From contig NZ_CP037934.1 of NCBI RefSeq assembly GCF_004353225.1, forward strand, positions 3,410,001-3,474,000: a DNA stretch of 64,000 nt. The letters are read 5' to 3'. The notes beneath the pieces were generated by a model. It searched no databases. It was not told the DNA's origin and saw nothing but the letters and a program-made list of their open reading frames with translations. Made by a program: the position numbers and the translations under genes. Positions within the stretch are counted from its first letter, which is position 1. Every line of letters begins with the position of its first letter. This DNA comes from Marinobacter sp. JH2. Its GTDB lineage: Bacteria; Pseudomonadota; Gammaproteobacteria; Pseudomonadales; Oleiphilaceae. This document shows positions 9,383 to 18,084 of this stretch, one piece after another.

Positions 9383-9769
9383 TCAAACGTCGGCCTGAAG
9401 ATCAAAATGCCGTGCTGACGCGCGCAGGGTTTCCACATGCACGTGGCGGCAATCCAGCGCAAAGCGTTTGGCGGCCTCTGCTAGTGTGGCCTTAATCCGG
9501 TTGAAGGCTTCTTCCTCGTCGTCCGGCATTACCGACAGCATCAGACTGATCACTGGCTCCTTGTGGATTTCGCCCTCGTAGGCGGATTTGAACGCCTGAC
9601 CATCATCAGCCCAGAAACCGGTTAAAGTTGCGCTGTCGGAAGAATGCAGCACCGTGGTTCCACCAAAACGCTGCGACAACTGGCCCGCCACAAAGTCGCC
9701 GACATCGGTCATTTTCTCCGGGCTGATTGAGAACAGCACCAAAAAGCGGATACGGGCATTGTCTGTCAT
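9383..9769 (-). CDS. Hypothetical protein, 128 residues
   Basis: Not recognised. Soluble, acidic, with an alternating strand/helix pattern (RIRFLVLFSI, then SLMLSVMPDDEEEAF) suggestive of a small alpha-beta fold. The ATG at 9769 is chosen because AAGG lies 8 nt upstream; a GTG at 9790 would add seven residues. It follows a membrane protein gene on the same strand within about 25 bp, so the two are probably co-transcribed. It ends 8 bp from the convergent TetR gene. Confidence 0.65.
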   Translation of the reverse strand: MTDNARIRFLVLFSISPEKMTDVGDFVAGQLSQRFGGTTVLHSSDSATLTGFWADDGQAFKSAYEGEIHKEPVISLMLSVMPDDEEEAFNRIKATLAEAAKRFALDCRHVHVETLRASARHFDLQADV

Positions 9770-9793
9770 GGTTAAAACCTTATCAGTCACGAG

Positions 9794-11155
9794 TTAGCGC
9801 TTGGCCAGATAAATATAGATGAAGATCGCCACCAGCAGGGCAGACGATAACGCAATGGCCCCATTGGGCGGCAACCACAAGAACACATCCAGAATACCCG
9901 GGAAGTCATCTTTAGGCAGGTTGCGAGATGCGGTGGTCAGCGACAGGAACAGCTCCACCAGCGCCACGCCCCCGATGCCGGCGAGAATCAGTTCAACGGT
10001 TTTATCCACGCGAGATTTGCGCGCCTCCAGCAACCGGGCAATGCGCGAACGAATCAAATCCGTACGTTCCAGCGCGCTGCTGATCAATGTGTCCAGCTGC
10101 CAGGCCGCGCAGGTGTCTTCCACGATTCGCGCCCGTTCCGCCTGAACGCCTGCCCGGGCTTCTTTGAATTCCAGCCGGCTGAATTCGAGGTGATCCAGGC
10201 TCACTGTGATATTCGCCATCAACCGGTTCAACTCGCCGTTACGGGTGCGCTTTGCGTCCAGCAGATCGGTGAGCTGTGAATAACTGGATTTCAGAATGGC
10301 GCCGTAAATGAACAGTATGGCGTTATAAAGCTGGCAGATGGACAAGCCCCGGAACCAGTCGTCGCGACAGTCTTGTGGCTGGTCACCCACCACCAGAATG
10401 TTGCCAGAGCCCACATAGTGACGCGCCTGTTTGAGATCGTCGAGGGAGCCGGCGTAAGACGCCCACTGGCGTAACAGCTCACCCCCTGGCTGATCCAGCT
10501 CTTCCGGGCTGGCCACAATACTGCGCCCGGTCCAGAGCACATGGCTGGCCGGAGCGGTGGTTTCTTTGAACGCAACGTCTTTAAAAACCGCTAGCTTGTT
10601 CGGATCGCGAAGCTGCTGCTCATCGCCGGATTTGCGCTTGCCAAAGCGCCCGGAAAACTCCCGGCAGTAAGCCTGAAAACACGGATAAATCAGCGCCCCG
10701 TAAACGTCGCTCGCGGCATCCGACAGGGTACGGTCTAACCGGCCGGATTCAATCAGCGTTGCCAGCGTGGCCTCGTCTACCTGGATCATGACATCCAACC
10801 GCAGCAGTGCCACTGTGTCGTCGTACAGAAACAGCTGACAGGCCTCGACCTCGCCGTTCCACTCATGGCAAATGCGCGCCAGATTCTCCGAACGCTCCTG
10901 GGCTGCCGCAGTATCAATCTCGTAGCAATCAAACGGCTGGAAGAACACCGGCAAGCTGTCGTGGGCCAGCGTGCCGTAGCCGTTGGCCCAAGGCCAATCG
11001 AAAGACGTAAGCGCATCCGAAGCCGGCAGCAAACGCTTGCCACCGTAACCGGAGCCACCCTGCAACGCCTTGGCCGCGCGGTGTTCGCTGTTGGCGCTGA
11101 TGGGCGAGCGAACCGGAGAAAGGGTGGCAATCCGCAGTGTGGTTTTGTGGGTCAT
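9794..11155 (-). CDS. Hypothetical protein with two C-terminal membrane segments
   Basis: A 453-residue protein of unknown function. A large soluble N-terminal part is followed by a long charged helical region (about 300-395) and two transmembrane helices, about residues 398-416 and 430-450, ending in a short YLAKR tail. The layout (soluble domain, long helix, C-terminal hairpin) recalls CorA-like or RMD1-like membrane proteins, but no GMN motif is seen, so this is only a structural analogy. The ATG at 11155 is preferred over the longer frame, as it avoids a basic low-complexity leader. Operon with the 128-residue protein downstream. Confidence 0.65.
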   Translation of the reverse strand: MTHKTTLRIATLSPVRSPISANSEHRAAKALQGGSGYGGKRLLPASDALTSFDWPWANGYGTLAHDSLPVFFQPFDCYEIDTAAAQERSENLARICHEWNGEVEACQLFLYDDTVALLRLDVMIQVDEATLATLIESGRLDRTLSDAASDVYGALIYPCFQAYCREFSGRFGKRKSGDEQQLRDPNKLAVFKDVAFKETTAPASHVLWTGRSIVASPEELDQPGGELLRQWASYAGSLDDLKQARHYVGSGNILVVGDQPQDCRDDWFRGLSICQLYNAILFIYGAILKSSYSQLTDLLDAKRTRNGELNRLMANITVSLDHLEFSRLEFKEARAGVQAERARIVEDTCAAWQLDTLISSALERTDLIRSRIARLLEARKSRVDKTVELILAGIGGVALVELFLSLTTASRNLPKDDFPGILDVFLWLPPNGAIALSSALLVAIFIYIYLAKR

Positions 11156-11427
11156 TGAAGGCCTTACGGAATTTAGCTTGGGGTGAAGAACTGATGGTTT
11201 TGGAGTATAGCGGGATTGTGACGACTTCTGCATGGGGTTGATGGTGAAAGCGGGAAACGGCTAACTGTGTTGATTGGGAAGCGGTTCTCGGAAATATGCG
11301 GGAAAAAGCGTGACTGTTAGTAAGCTTTTGATGTGGTTGCTGTGGCTCGCCGACTTTGCTTAAAGCTTCGGAGTTATACGAGTGTGTTCGTCTCATTCGC
11401 TGTTAGGCTTCAACCAGAAGGTGGTGT

Positions 11428-11814
11428 ATGAATCTTGAGATCCTGTTTGCGGCAGTCTCAGCAATCGGTGCAGCGGTATCAGCCTTTTTCTCGTATAGGG
11501 CGATAAGCGAGAGCAGAAAAAATATCTTTTTGCGTGAGAAAAATAAAGTGGCTCATGCAGTTCGGAAAATTAAGCGAGATTTCGATACGCAGTGGGTGGG
11601 GTATAAAATATCCGCTCATCTGGAAGATCAGGGCAGTCTGCTTTCAGCAAAGTATTTTGTTGAGCCATCTTTATATGAAAAATTCACAAGCGTGCTTGTT
11701 CATCTTCATCAACTCGAAAGAAAACTATCCTTTGAGGGGGCCACAGATGAGCTTGCAGAAAAGATAGCTAACGAGTTGGATGGAATTACGTGCAGTATGC
11801 GTCTCGATCAATAA
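11428..11814 (+). CDS. Hypothetical protein with N-terminal membrane anchor
   Basis: A 128-residue protein: one hydrophobic helix at about residues 4-24, then a basic stretch (SESRKNIFLREKNK) and a helical C-terminal domain. This is a generic anchored-helix layout often seen in mobile or accessory regions; no family recognised. AGAAGGTGGTGT precedes the ATG. Codon use and A+T content look unlike the trp genes but like the large protein that follows. Confidence 0.6.
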   Translation: MNLEILFAAVSAIGAAVSAFFSYRAISESRKNIFLREKNKVAHAVRKIKRDFDTQWVGYKISAHLEDQGSLLSAKYFVEPSLYEKFTSVLVHLHQLERKLSFEGATDELAEKIANELDGITCSMRLDQ

Positions 11815-11955
11815 AAGAATAAAGCCTAAAGAGGCGCAGCAACTCGCCGTCGGCGGCCAACTGACGCCCTGTACGTGGCTCCTTCGTTGTCATCGTTCTT
11901 TCGTGTTATGAGTCTCTACGAGACTAGGCTTTGCGTTCTAAAAGGAAAGGAATGT

Positions 11956-13803
11956 ATGGAGACTGCAGTAAAGTTAAATCGGGAGATCTTTATAGAATGC
12001 GGCTGGAGTTATGACGTATCCCCGGATAACCACTATGGATACTCTTCAGTTATGGGTTGTCTGCAAAAATCTGCAAAGGCAATGGATGAAACGGGGAGGC
12101 CTGAGCACGCCAAGGTCCTAGAGCTGCTCTCGAAAGCAGCTTCAATGATGATGAGACCCAGTAGTCTCAATGATCCTTTCACCGCATGTAACCAAGACTT
12201 TCAGGCAGGAAAACGGTCTTCTCGGCCAGAAGACTTTACCGAGGAAGAGCTAATTTTCTTCGAATCTATTCTAAGTGATATTGATGAGCCATGGTTAAGA
12301 GCAAGATTGGCAGATCTACTTTGGCTGCTAAGAAAACCGAAGAACCCCGAGCATGCAAAAATTGCAATAGATTCGTATATTGATAATCCGATTGATTCGG
12401 AAACTTGGCACCGCGATGTTAGAAATGGATGGGAGCGAGCTGCTCGTTTATCCATGCAAATCCGAGAATATGATCGGCTAGATAATATAAAAAATAGTTT
12501 GTTTTCTTCGTTCTGCTCTGAACATCCAAGAAGTAAGTTCATGACGTTGTGGGTCGCGGATTTAATGGACCAGCTAAAAATTGATAGAGATTTTAAAGAA
12601 GATATAGCTTCATCGCTAAATAAAAGAGCGATCGATTTGAAGCGTGAAGGTGACTTTCACTCTTCGAGATCGTATTTTGAGTTGGCAGGAAAAAAATATC
12701 AGCAGTGCTCTGCGGAGCAAAGCTGGCTGAAAGCAATGATAGCGATAGCCGACTGTTTCGAACTGGAAGCTGATTCGAGATCGCAGGGTAGCAACATGGT
12801 TGCCAATTCTTTTTATGAGAACGCAATACAGGCATACCGTCGAATCCCTAATAAGCACAGAGAGGGTTACGATGTCGATAGCAGAATTTCAGTAATACGA
12901 AATAAAGTTAAAGAATCAGGGCGTGCGACATTAGACGAAATGGAATTTACCGAAACGCCTGGGGTTGATATATCTGAGATTGCAAAGTCATCAACGGCGC
13001 ATGTTGCCGGGAAAGGCAGTCGGGAAGATGCTTTGATGTACTTTAGTGGTTTGTTCAGTGGCCCGAAATATCAAGAATTGGCTTCTAACGCAAAAAAAAG
13101 TATGCAGGAATGCATATTTAGCAGTCTGTCAGGGGCCAGTCATATGAGTAGTGACGGTCGCGTTGTTGCTAAAATTCCTCCTATGAACTTGACAGCTGGT
13201 GAGGATGATCCAGCCAATCAAGCAGTTTTGAAAAGGCATGTCCATCAGCAATTTTCCATTGAAGTACAGCTCGTGGTGCAAGGTCACATACTACCTGCAT
13301 TGAGACAGTTGCTTATGGAGCACAGGTTTACAAAGGACTTGTTCATAGCTGCGTGCTATCAATCCCCTATTGTTCCAAAAGATCGAGAGCAACTCTTAGG
13401 ACGAGCGTTATGGCTAGGTTTCGAGTACGAATTTGGTGATGCGATCCACTTACTTTGCCCTCAATTTGAGCACATTGTTAGGGCGCAGCTGAGGGAATCC
13501 GGTTTCCATACAAGCACGATTTCTAACGATGGAATAGAAACTGAGAATGGACTTAGTACGTTGATGGATTCTCCGGAAGCTGTTCAGCTATTTGGTGAAG
13601 ATCTGTCCTTTGAAATAAAAAGTGTTTTCACCGAAGTTCTCGGATTTAACCTACGTAATGAAACAGCGCACGGGCTACTGGACGACAATGCATCTTCTTC
13701 TCTGGCTGCCATTTACGCGTGGTGGATGGTTCTCAGATTGGTCCTTCGCTCGATTGTGCTTGGCGGCATCAATGCCGATAAGCGACGTGCGGATGGACAG
13801 TGA
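11956..13803 (+). CDS. DUF4209-like protein with C-terminal HEPN-type RNxxAH motif
   Basis: A 615-residue, A+T-rich, mostly helical protein. The N-terminal two thirds contain repeated helical pairs (about 200-330) resembling TPR-like stretches. The C-terminal domain has FNLRNETAHGLL at about residues 564-575, matching the R-N-x-x-A-H pattern of DUF4209 and fitting the R-x4-H signature of HEPN nucleases. The frame extends 27 codons further upstream, but the ATG at 11956 has AAAGGAAAGGA directly before it. Role unknown; HEPN proteins often act in RNA cleavage during stress or phage defence, which is only a lead here. No adjacent antitoxin was recognised. Confidence 0.7.
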   Translation: METAVKLNREIFIECGWSYDVSPDNHYGYSSVMGCLQKSAKAMDETGRPEHAKVLELLSKAASMMMRPSSLNDPFTACNQDFQAGKRSSRPEDFTEEELIFFESILSDIDEPWLRARLADLLWLLRKPKNPEHAKIAIDSYIDNPIDSETWHRDVRNGWERAARLSMQIREYDRLDNIKNSLFSSFCSEHPRSKFMTLWVADLMDQLKIDRDFKEDIASSLNKRAIDLKREGDFHSSRSYFELAGKKYQQCSAEQSWLKAMIAIADCFELEADSRSQGSNMVANSFYENAIQAYRRIPNKHREGYDVDSRISVIRNKVKESGRATLDEMEFTETPGVDISEIAKSSTAHVAGKGSREDALMYFSGLFSGPKYQELASNAKKSMQECIFSSLSGASHMSSDGRVVAKIPPMNLTAGEDDPANQAVLKRHVHQQFSIEVQLVVQGHILPALRQLLMEHRFTKDLFIAACYQSPIVPKDREQLLGRALWLGFEYEFGDAIHLLCPQFEHIVRAQLRESGFHTSTISNDGIETENGLSTLMDSPEAVQLFGEDLSFEIKSVFTEVLGFNLRNETAHGLLDDNASSSLAAIYAWWMVLRLVLRSIVLGGINADKRRADGQ

Positions 13804-13898
13804 ATTAGAGAGTCACAATGCGACGGACGCCAAAATCTTCGCTTTGATATGGCCTTGCCACTGGTGATGGCGGGCGTCATACAAGGAAGTAGTTGAAC

Positions 13899-14174
13899 AT
13901 GGCAAATAATCGCAACCAAGACGGGCCGCTCGAATCAAGATTGATCAGTCTCTTCGCATCGTTATTCTTCTCTATCCCAACGGCAGCGTTCGTTTGGTTC
14001 TGGGTTAACCTGGAACTGGCCGTGTATTGGGATGGTTTTCTCAGCAGTCGTTATCTCGTTACCTGTATTATCGTTTTTGCTGTATTGGCCCTGTTGCTCC
14101 CGAAACTGTTTCCGGCCATTCTCGGGGGAATCTGGCGCGGTATCGGCAAGATTTGGAGTTGGTGGGGGGTTTAG
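13899..14174 (+). CDS. Small membrane protein, unknown
   Basis: A 91-residue protein with two hydrophobic helices (about 18-40 and 52-76) and a Trp/Gly-rich end (GGIWRGIGKIWSWWGV). AAGGA lies about 11 nt before the ATG; a TTG two codons earlier is possible. No family recognised. It is followed about 85 bp later by a DUF805 membrane protein. Confidence 0.6.
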   Translation: MANNRNQDGPLESRLISLFASLFFSIPTAAFVWFWVNLELAVYWDGFLSSRYLVTCIIVFAVLALLLPKLFPAILGGIWRGIGKIWSWWGV

Positions 14175-14260
14175 CCTTCTTCCTGTGCAGTAATGGCCCG
14201 TTGGCAGCACGCCCCTCTGCTGACGGGCCCAATTAACGTCGGGGCTTAAAAGGATTTTAG

Positions 14261-14632
14261 ATGAACTGGTATCTGGAAGTATTAAAGAAATATGCAGTAT
14301 TCAGCGGCCGGGCGCGACGTAAAGAATATTGGTTTTTCATCTTGTTCAATATCATCATCAGCCTTGTGCTTGGGGCAATCGATGGTGTGATGGGGAGCTA
14401 TAGCGAAACTGCGGGAGTAGGGTTGCTGGGTGGTATCTACTCGCTTGCTGTTTTAATCCCGGGGATAGCGGTTACCGTTCGCCGGCTTCATGATACGGGG
14501 CGCAGTGGCTGGTGGTTTCTGATTGTGCTTGTCCCGGTTATCGGCGCACTGGTACTGCTGGTGTTTATGGTTCTGGACAGTAAGCCAGAGCAAAACCAGT
14601 ACGGAGCGAATCCAAAGCAGGTGGCGGCTTAA
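14261..14632 (+). CDS. DUF805 inner-membrane protein (YhaH-like)
   Basis: A 123-residue polytopic membrane protein with the DUF805 pattern: W-Y-x-x-V-L-K-K-Y-x-x-F-x-G-R-A-R-R-K-E-Y-W at the N-terminus, three to four hydrophobic segments, and RRLHDTGRSGWW (about 73-84) before the last helices. Function of the family is unknown. AAAAGGA precedes the ATG. It is about 70 bp upstream of the DJ-1/PfpI gene on the same strand. Confidence 0.85.
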   Translation: MNWYLEVLKKYAVFSGRARRKEYWFFILFNIIISLVLGAIDGVMGSYSETAGVGLLGGIYSLAVLIPGIAVTVRRLHDTGRSGWWFLIVLVPVIGALVLLVFMVLDSKPEQNQYGANPKQVAA

Positions 14633-14703
14633 TAATATAAATCAGCAGGCGGTGAACGTTCTCGGCGCTCACCGCAATGCTTATCGGAACAAGGATAGGC
14701 CTC

Positions 14704-15321
14704 ATGAAAACCAAACGATCAGTAGGCGTTGTTCTCTTCCCCGGATTTGAGCTTCTCGACGTGTTTGGCCCGCTGGAGATGTATGGCCAGGCACCGGACC
14801 ATTTTGAGCTCCAGTTGGTTTCAGAAAAAGGCGGTGAAGTGGCCAGCGCTCAGGGGCCGAGGTCGGTCGCTGATGTGGCATTTTGCGATGCACCGAGCTT
14901 CGATATTGTTTTGGTACCGGGTGGCATAGGAACACGGGCTGAAGCTTCGAACGACGTATTGCTTCATTGGATCCAGGGCCAATCCGAAAAATCGGAATAC
15001 GTTACCTCCGTGTGTACGGGCAGCGCCTTGCTGGCAAAGGCCGGAATACTGGATGGCGTGAGGGCCACAACCAACAAGAAAGCGTTTGATTGGGCCACGT
15101 CTCAAGGCGAGAGAGTTCGCTGGGTAAAGGAAGCACGCTGGGTTGAAGATGGAAGGTTTTTTACGTCTTCAGGTGTATCGGCTGGAATGGATATGACGTT
15201 GGCTCTGATTCAGAAAATGCTGGGGCTGGAAATGGCGAACAGTATCGCGACGCTCGCCGAATACGAATGGCATAGCGACGCGAGCAGGGATCCCTTTGCC
15301 CGCATCTATGGGCTCGCCTAG
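14704..15321 (+). CDS. DJ-1/PfpI family protein, isonitrile-hydratase-like
   Basis: A 205-residue class I glutaminase-like domain with the nucleophile elbow SVCTGSALLAKAGILDG, placing the reactive cysteine at residue 104, and an N-terminal FELLDVFGPLEMYG carrying the acidic residue (Asp19) that activates it. This combination is shared with isonitrile hydratase and with the N-terminal domain of GlxA-type regulators; no AraC-type DNA-binding domain is attached, so an enzyme is more likely. AAGGATAGG lies before the ATG at 14704, which is preferred over a start nine codons upstream. Substrate unknown. Confidence 0.8.
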   Translation: MKTKRSVGVVLFPGFELLDVFGPLEMYGQAPDHFELQLVSEKGGEVASAQGPRSVADVAFCDAPSFDIVLVPGGIGTRAEASNDVLLHWIQGQSEKSEYVTSVCTGSALLAKAGILDGVRATTNKKAFDWATSQGERVRWVKEARWVEDGRFFTSSGVSAGMDMTLALIQKMLGLEMANSIATLAEYEWHSDASRDPFARIYGLA

Positions 15322-15408
15322 TGCGTGACCGTTGGTGCCCCGCTTCCCGCTTATAGGCAAGTATCCAAGGGCACCAAGCCGAACTGTATTCTATTCAGCC
15401 ATAGCGGC

Positions 15409-16083
15409 CTATTGTTCCGCGTTCTGAAGCGATTCCTGAACAAGGCGAAGTAGCGGTTTAGCACCAAACTGCGTGAGTTTGCGGCCATTCACGAAAAAGC
15501 TCGGGGTGCCCATAACGCCGATGGTTTGAACGTCCTGCATGTCTTTCTCAAGGATGGCGTTTATCCGTTCAGATTGCATATCTTCACGGGCTTTGGTCAG
15601 GTCCAGACCGGCGGTTTCAGCCGCTTCCCATGCTTTGGCCACTGTCGGGTCGTCGTGCCAGGCAGGCTGCACTTCTAACACAGCTTCCAGAACCGGTTCG
15701 TAGATGTTTTGCAGGCGGGCGGTTTCCAGAATTCTTGAGACTTCTTCAGAGCCCTGATGAAACAGGGTGTAGCGCAATACCAGCCGCACTTGGCCTGGGT
15801 ATTCCGCAAGGATCTGTTTCACGACCGGGTAGAACGCCCGGCAGGCTTCGCAAGACGGGTCGAAAAACTCAACGATGGTCACCGGTGCATTGGCCGGTCC
15901 GAATGTGGGCGAATGAAAGCGCTCCAATGCCTGCTGGTTTGCGATGGGTTCGGCACTCGCTATGGGCTTTTCGCTGGCGGTCGTTTTTTGAGTCTGTTCG
16001 GGCTGTGGCTGGTACAAAACAGCGGCTGCAATGGCAGCAACCAGTACCAATCCTACGACAACAACGATGGTACGACGATTCAT
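15409..16083 (-). CDS. DsbA-family thioredoxin-like protein, membrane anchored
   Basis: A 224-residue protein with an uncleaved-looking N-terminal hydrophobic helix (about 5-23), a Pro/Thr-rich linker and a DsbA/DSBA-like thioredoxin domain with CEAC at residues 78-81 (FFDPSCEACRAF) and a cis-Pro loop GVMGTPSFFVNG near the C-terminus. It should act in the periplasm as a thiol oxidoreductase or isomerase. GGAG lies 9 nt before the ATG at 16083. It lies 78 bp downstream of the CDF exporter on the same strand and may be co-transcribed with it from the MerR-controlled promoter, linking it to metal stress. Confidence 0.82.
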   Translation of the reverse strand: MNRRTIVVVVGLVLVAAIAAAVLYQPQPEQTQKTTASEKPIASAEPIANQQALERFHSPTFGPANAPVTIVEFFDPSCEACRAFYPVVKQILAEYPGQVRLVLRYTLFHQGSEEVSRILETARLQNIYEPVLEAVLEVQPAWHDDPTVAKAWEAAETAGLDLTKAREDMQSERINAILEKDMQDVQTIGVMGTPSFFVNGRKLTQFGAKPLLRLVQESLQNAEQ

Positions 16084-16161
16084 GAATGAATTCTCCGATG
16101 GATGAGTAAAAATAGGATGACAATGGCCAACCGCCCACATGAAGCTGCTGGCGGTTATCCG

Positions 16162-16887
16162 TTACTGGGAGTTCCCTCCGGATTTGCTGCCGCAGGTACT
16201 TTGCGCTGATGAGCAGCAGCTGCTTTCGGCGCTTTTGACCTCTTCCTTGCTTTGTTGGTTGGTAGTTTCAGCACGACCGACACGCCACTCCTGAACCGCT
16301 TCACGCATAACCTGCCAGGCGGAGTGCAGGAATAGCGCGGCAATGGCGAGGCCCACAATGATATCCGGCCACAGGGTATTTGTGAGGGCGACCAGTCCAG
16401 CGGCAATGATGACACTGGTGTTGGCGAACAAGTCGTTCCGGGAACACAGCCAGGTGGAGCGCATATTGAGGTCATCTGCTCGGTGGCGGTAGAGCAGCGC
16501 GAAACAAATGCCGTTTGCGATCAGAGCCAGAACGCCAATCGCCCCCATCCATTCAGCTGCGGGCACTTCCTGTATCATCAGCTTGCGGATAGCATCTGCT
16601 ACAACAACCAGCCCAAACAACAGCATGAAGCCGCCCTTGAACAGCGCCGCCCCTGCGCGTGCCTGCCGGCTTCTGTCTAGTACGAACAGTGTCAGTGCAT
16701 AGACCGACGCATCGCCAAACATGTCCAGGGAGTCGCCCAGCAGCGCGGTCGAGCTTGCGATCCAGCCAGCGGCGAATTCCACCACAAACATCAGCGCATT
16801 AATGGCAAAGGCAATGTAAAGCACCCGGCTTTGATTGGCCCTCAGTTGGGCCAGTTCACCGGCCTTATTCTCGCAGCAGCTGTCCAC
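16162..16887 (-). CDS. Cation diffusion facilitator with Cys-rich ends
   Basis: A 241-residue CDF-family exporter. About six hydrophobic segments carry the metal-site motifs GDSLDMFGDAS (about 52-62) in the second helix and NDLFANTS in the fifth. It lacks the long cytoplasmic domain of classic CDFs; instead the N-terminus is MDSCCEN and the C-terminus is rich in Cys and Ser (SSCCSSAQSTC), suggesting soft-metal capture such as Cd, Zn, Co or Pb. The start is GTG with AGGAGG 7 nt upstream. It is divergent from a MerR regulator with a textbook MerR-type promoter between them. Confidence 0.85.
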   Translation of the reverse strand: MDSCCENKAGELAQLRANQSRVLYIAFAINALMFVVEFAAGWIASSTALLGDSLDMFGDASVYALTLFVLDRSRQARAGAALFKGGFMLLFGLVVVADAIRKLMIQEVPAAEWMGAIGVLALIANGICFALLYRHRADDLNMRSTWLCSRNDLFANTSVIIAAGLVALTNTLWPDIIVGLAIAALFLHSAWQVMREAVQEWRVGRAETTNQQSKEEVKSAESSCCSSAQSTCGSKSGGNSQ

Positions 16888-16920
16888 GACAGAGCCTCCT
16901 AAAGTTGGCAGTTCATCGGT

Positions 16921-16951
16921 ACACTAAGGGTTATAGTAACTATAAGGTCAA
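16921..16951 (-). promoter_or_regulatory. MerR-type promoter with 19-bp spacer and dyad operator
   Basis: On the minus strand: -35 TTGACC (16951-16946), a 19-bp spacer and -10 TAGTGT (16926-16921), driving the CDF gene. The spacer holds the perfect 7-1-7 dyad TTATAGTAACTATAA at 16931-16945. The overlong spacer with a centred dyad is the hallmark of MerR-activated metal promoters. Confidence 0.88.
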
Positions 16952-16956
16952 TGACG

Positions 16957-17373
16957 ATGAGCGAAAAAAGTTACACAGTCGGCCGGCTGGCCGCTGATAC
17001 GGGCATCAAGGCCGTGACCATTCGCTATTACGAAAAAATTGGGCTGTTACCGGAAGCCAGCCGGTCGGAATCTGGCTACCGTTTGTACTCCGAAGCGGAT
17101 TATTCACGGCTGCTGTTTATTCGGCGAAGCCGCGGGCTGGGGTTCAGCTTGGATGATATTCGGGAACTGCTGTCGCTGGCTGATCGGCAGCAGGACTCCT
17201 GTGCTGGCGTGGATGCCAAAGTAGAGCAACAGTTGGAACAGGTGCGCTCTCGGTTGAAAGATTTACGTGCAATGGAACACGAGTTGGAAAGGCTGACGGC
17301 GTGTTGCGAAGGCGGGGCTATCATGGACTGCCGCATTATCGAGACGCTGTCTGGTGAAACTGCGACGCGGTAA
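16957..17373 (+). CDS. MerR-family metal-responsive regulator (CadR/PbrR/ZntR-like)
   Basis: A 138-residue activator: winged helix at residues 6-75 (YTVGRLAADTGIKAVTIRYYEKIGLL), then a dimerisation helix and a metal loop. Potential ligands are Cys82, Cys116, Cys117 and Cys125 (LTACCEGG, MDCRIIE), the pattern of the Cd/Pb/Zn branch. The ATG at 16957 is chosen because AAGG lies 9 nt upstream; an ATG two codons earlier would leave too short a gap. The operator ends 11 bp before the start, so it probably also represses itself. Confidence 0.9.
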   Translation: MSEKSYTVGRLAADTGIKAVTIRYYEKIGLLPEASRSESGYRLYSEADYSRLLFIRRSRGLGFSLDDIRELLSLADRQQDSCAGVDAKVEQQLEQVRSRLKDLRAMEHELERLTACCEGGAIMDCRIIETLSGETATR

Positions 17374-17425
17374 TGATTTGGGTGCCATCTGCCCCGCTGT
17401 GAAAGCCTACAAAAAGTAATCTTCC

Positions 17426-17848
17426 TCAATTGCTACTGCCATCGAAAAAGTAGTTTTTTGCCGGAGCGCCATATTCGTAGGCCTCGACTCGCACATGATA
17501 TTCCGTTGTCGCGGTGTTGGGCAGAATAAACGCAGAGAGAATGTTGAAGGCTCCCGAGATCAAGTCTGCGCCAGTATGCTCCAGGCTACATTCCGATATA
17601 AGAAGCAGCGAGAGATCAGCACTGTCTTCGGTGTCCGCTTCAACGTAGTTCAATGATGCAAAGCGACTTTTTAGCTCTTCGATGAGTATGCCGTCATGAC
17701 AGGTGAGGTCGCTGTTGCTTGCGCTGGCGATGTAGACGCTCTCTTTGCCGGTTACGGCTTCCGAGTTGAAGCCTTTATCGCTTGGCGGGAAAGCGATGGC
17801 GCAGCCTAGCAAAGACTGCATCAGAGCCAGCAGTAGCAGGTACTTCAT
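17426..17848 (-). CDS. Small lipoprotein, C-terminally truncated paralogue
   Basis: A 140-residue lipoprotein with lipobox LLGC (Cys16) and a body closely similar to the 180-residue protein at 18650-19192. The copies match through YFFDGSS, after which this one stops. The DNA explains why: 23 bases at its 3' end match the extreme 3' end of the other gene, and about 100 bp between are missing, removing the last 40 residues and placing a TGA soon after. It may be a decaying duplicate or a shortened variant. Function unknown. Confidence 0.7.
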   Translation of the reverse strand: MKYLLLLALMQSLLGCAIAFPPSDKGFNSEAVTGKESVYIASASNSDLTCHDGILIEELKSRFASLNYVEADTEDSADLSLLLISECSLEHTGADLISGAFNILSAFILPNTATTEYHVRVEAYEYGAPAKNYFFDGSSN

Positions 17849-17851
17849 GAC

Positions 17852-18055
17852 GATTGCCCTTCTGTTGTTTGTATTCGCAGGTATGAACGATTTGAACCAC
17901 GCAGCGATATTCCTGATTGCGGTTTTCTGCGCATTCGTCAGAATCCAAAAGGTTCGTGTTAAAGGGAGCTTTTTACGGCTGCGTTTGATATGAAGGCTGA
18001 GTATTACATGAAACCTAGTCGCGATCAGCTTTTTTGTAGGTATTAATACCTACGC
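17852..18055 (-). pseudogene. Remnant of a duplicated lipoprotein gene and its upstream region
   Basis: Positions 17852-17945 closely match the 3' end of the lipoprotein gene at 19206-20381, including the codons for CVVQIVHTCEYK, but the stop TAG has become CAG. Positions 17983-18055 match the sequence just upstream of that gene (about 20389-20469). Everything between (over 1 kb in the intact copy) is missing. This is the scar of a tandem duplication followed by internal deletion. Confidence 0.72.
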
Positions 18056-18084
18056 TCGCTTATCTTCAGGAACGGGAGGAAAAA

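Noticed and set aside
11401..11420. GTTAGGC just before the small anchored protein gene, matching the GTTRRRY core of integron attC sites
   Set aside because: No matching inverse core or folded attC was found around the gene ends, and no integrase is present. The degenerate motif is expected by chance in a window this size.
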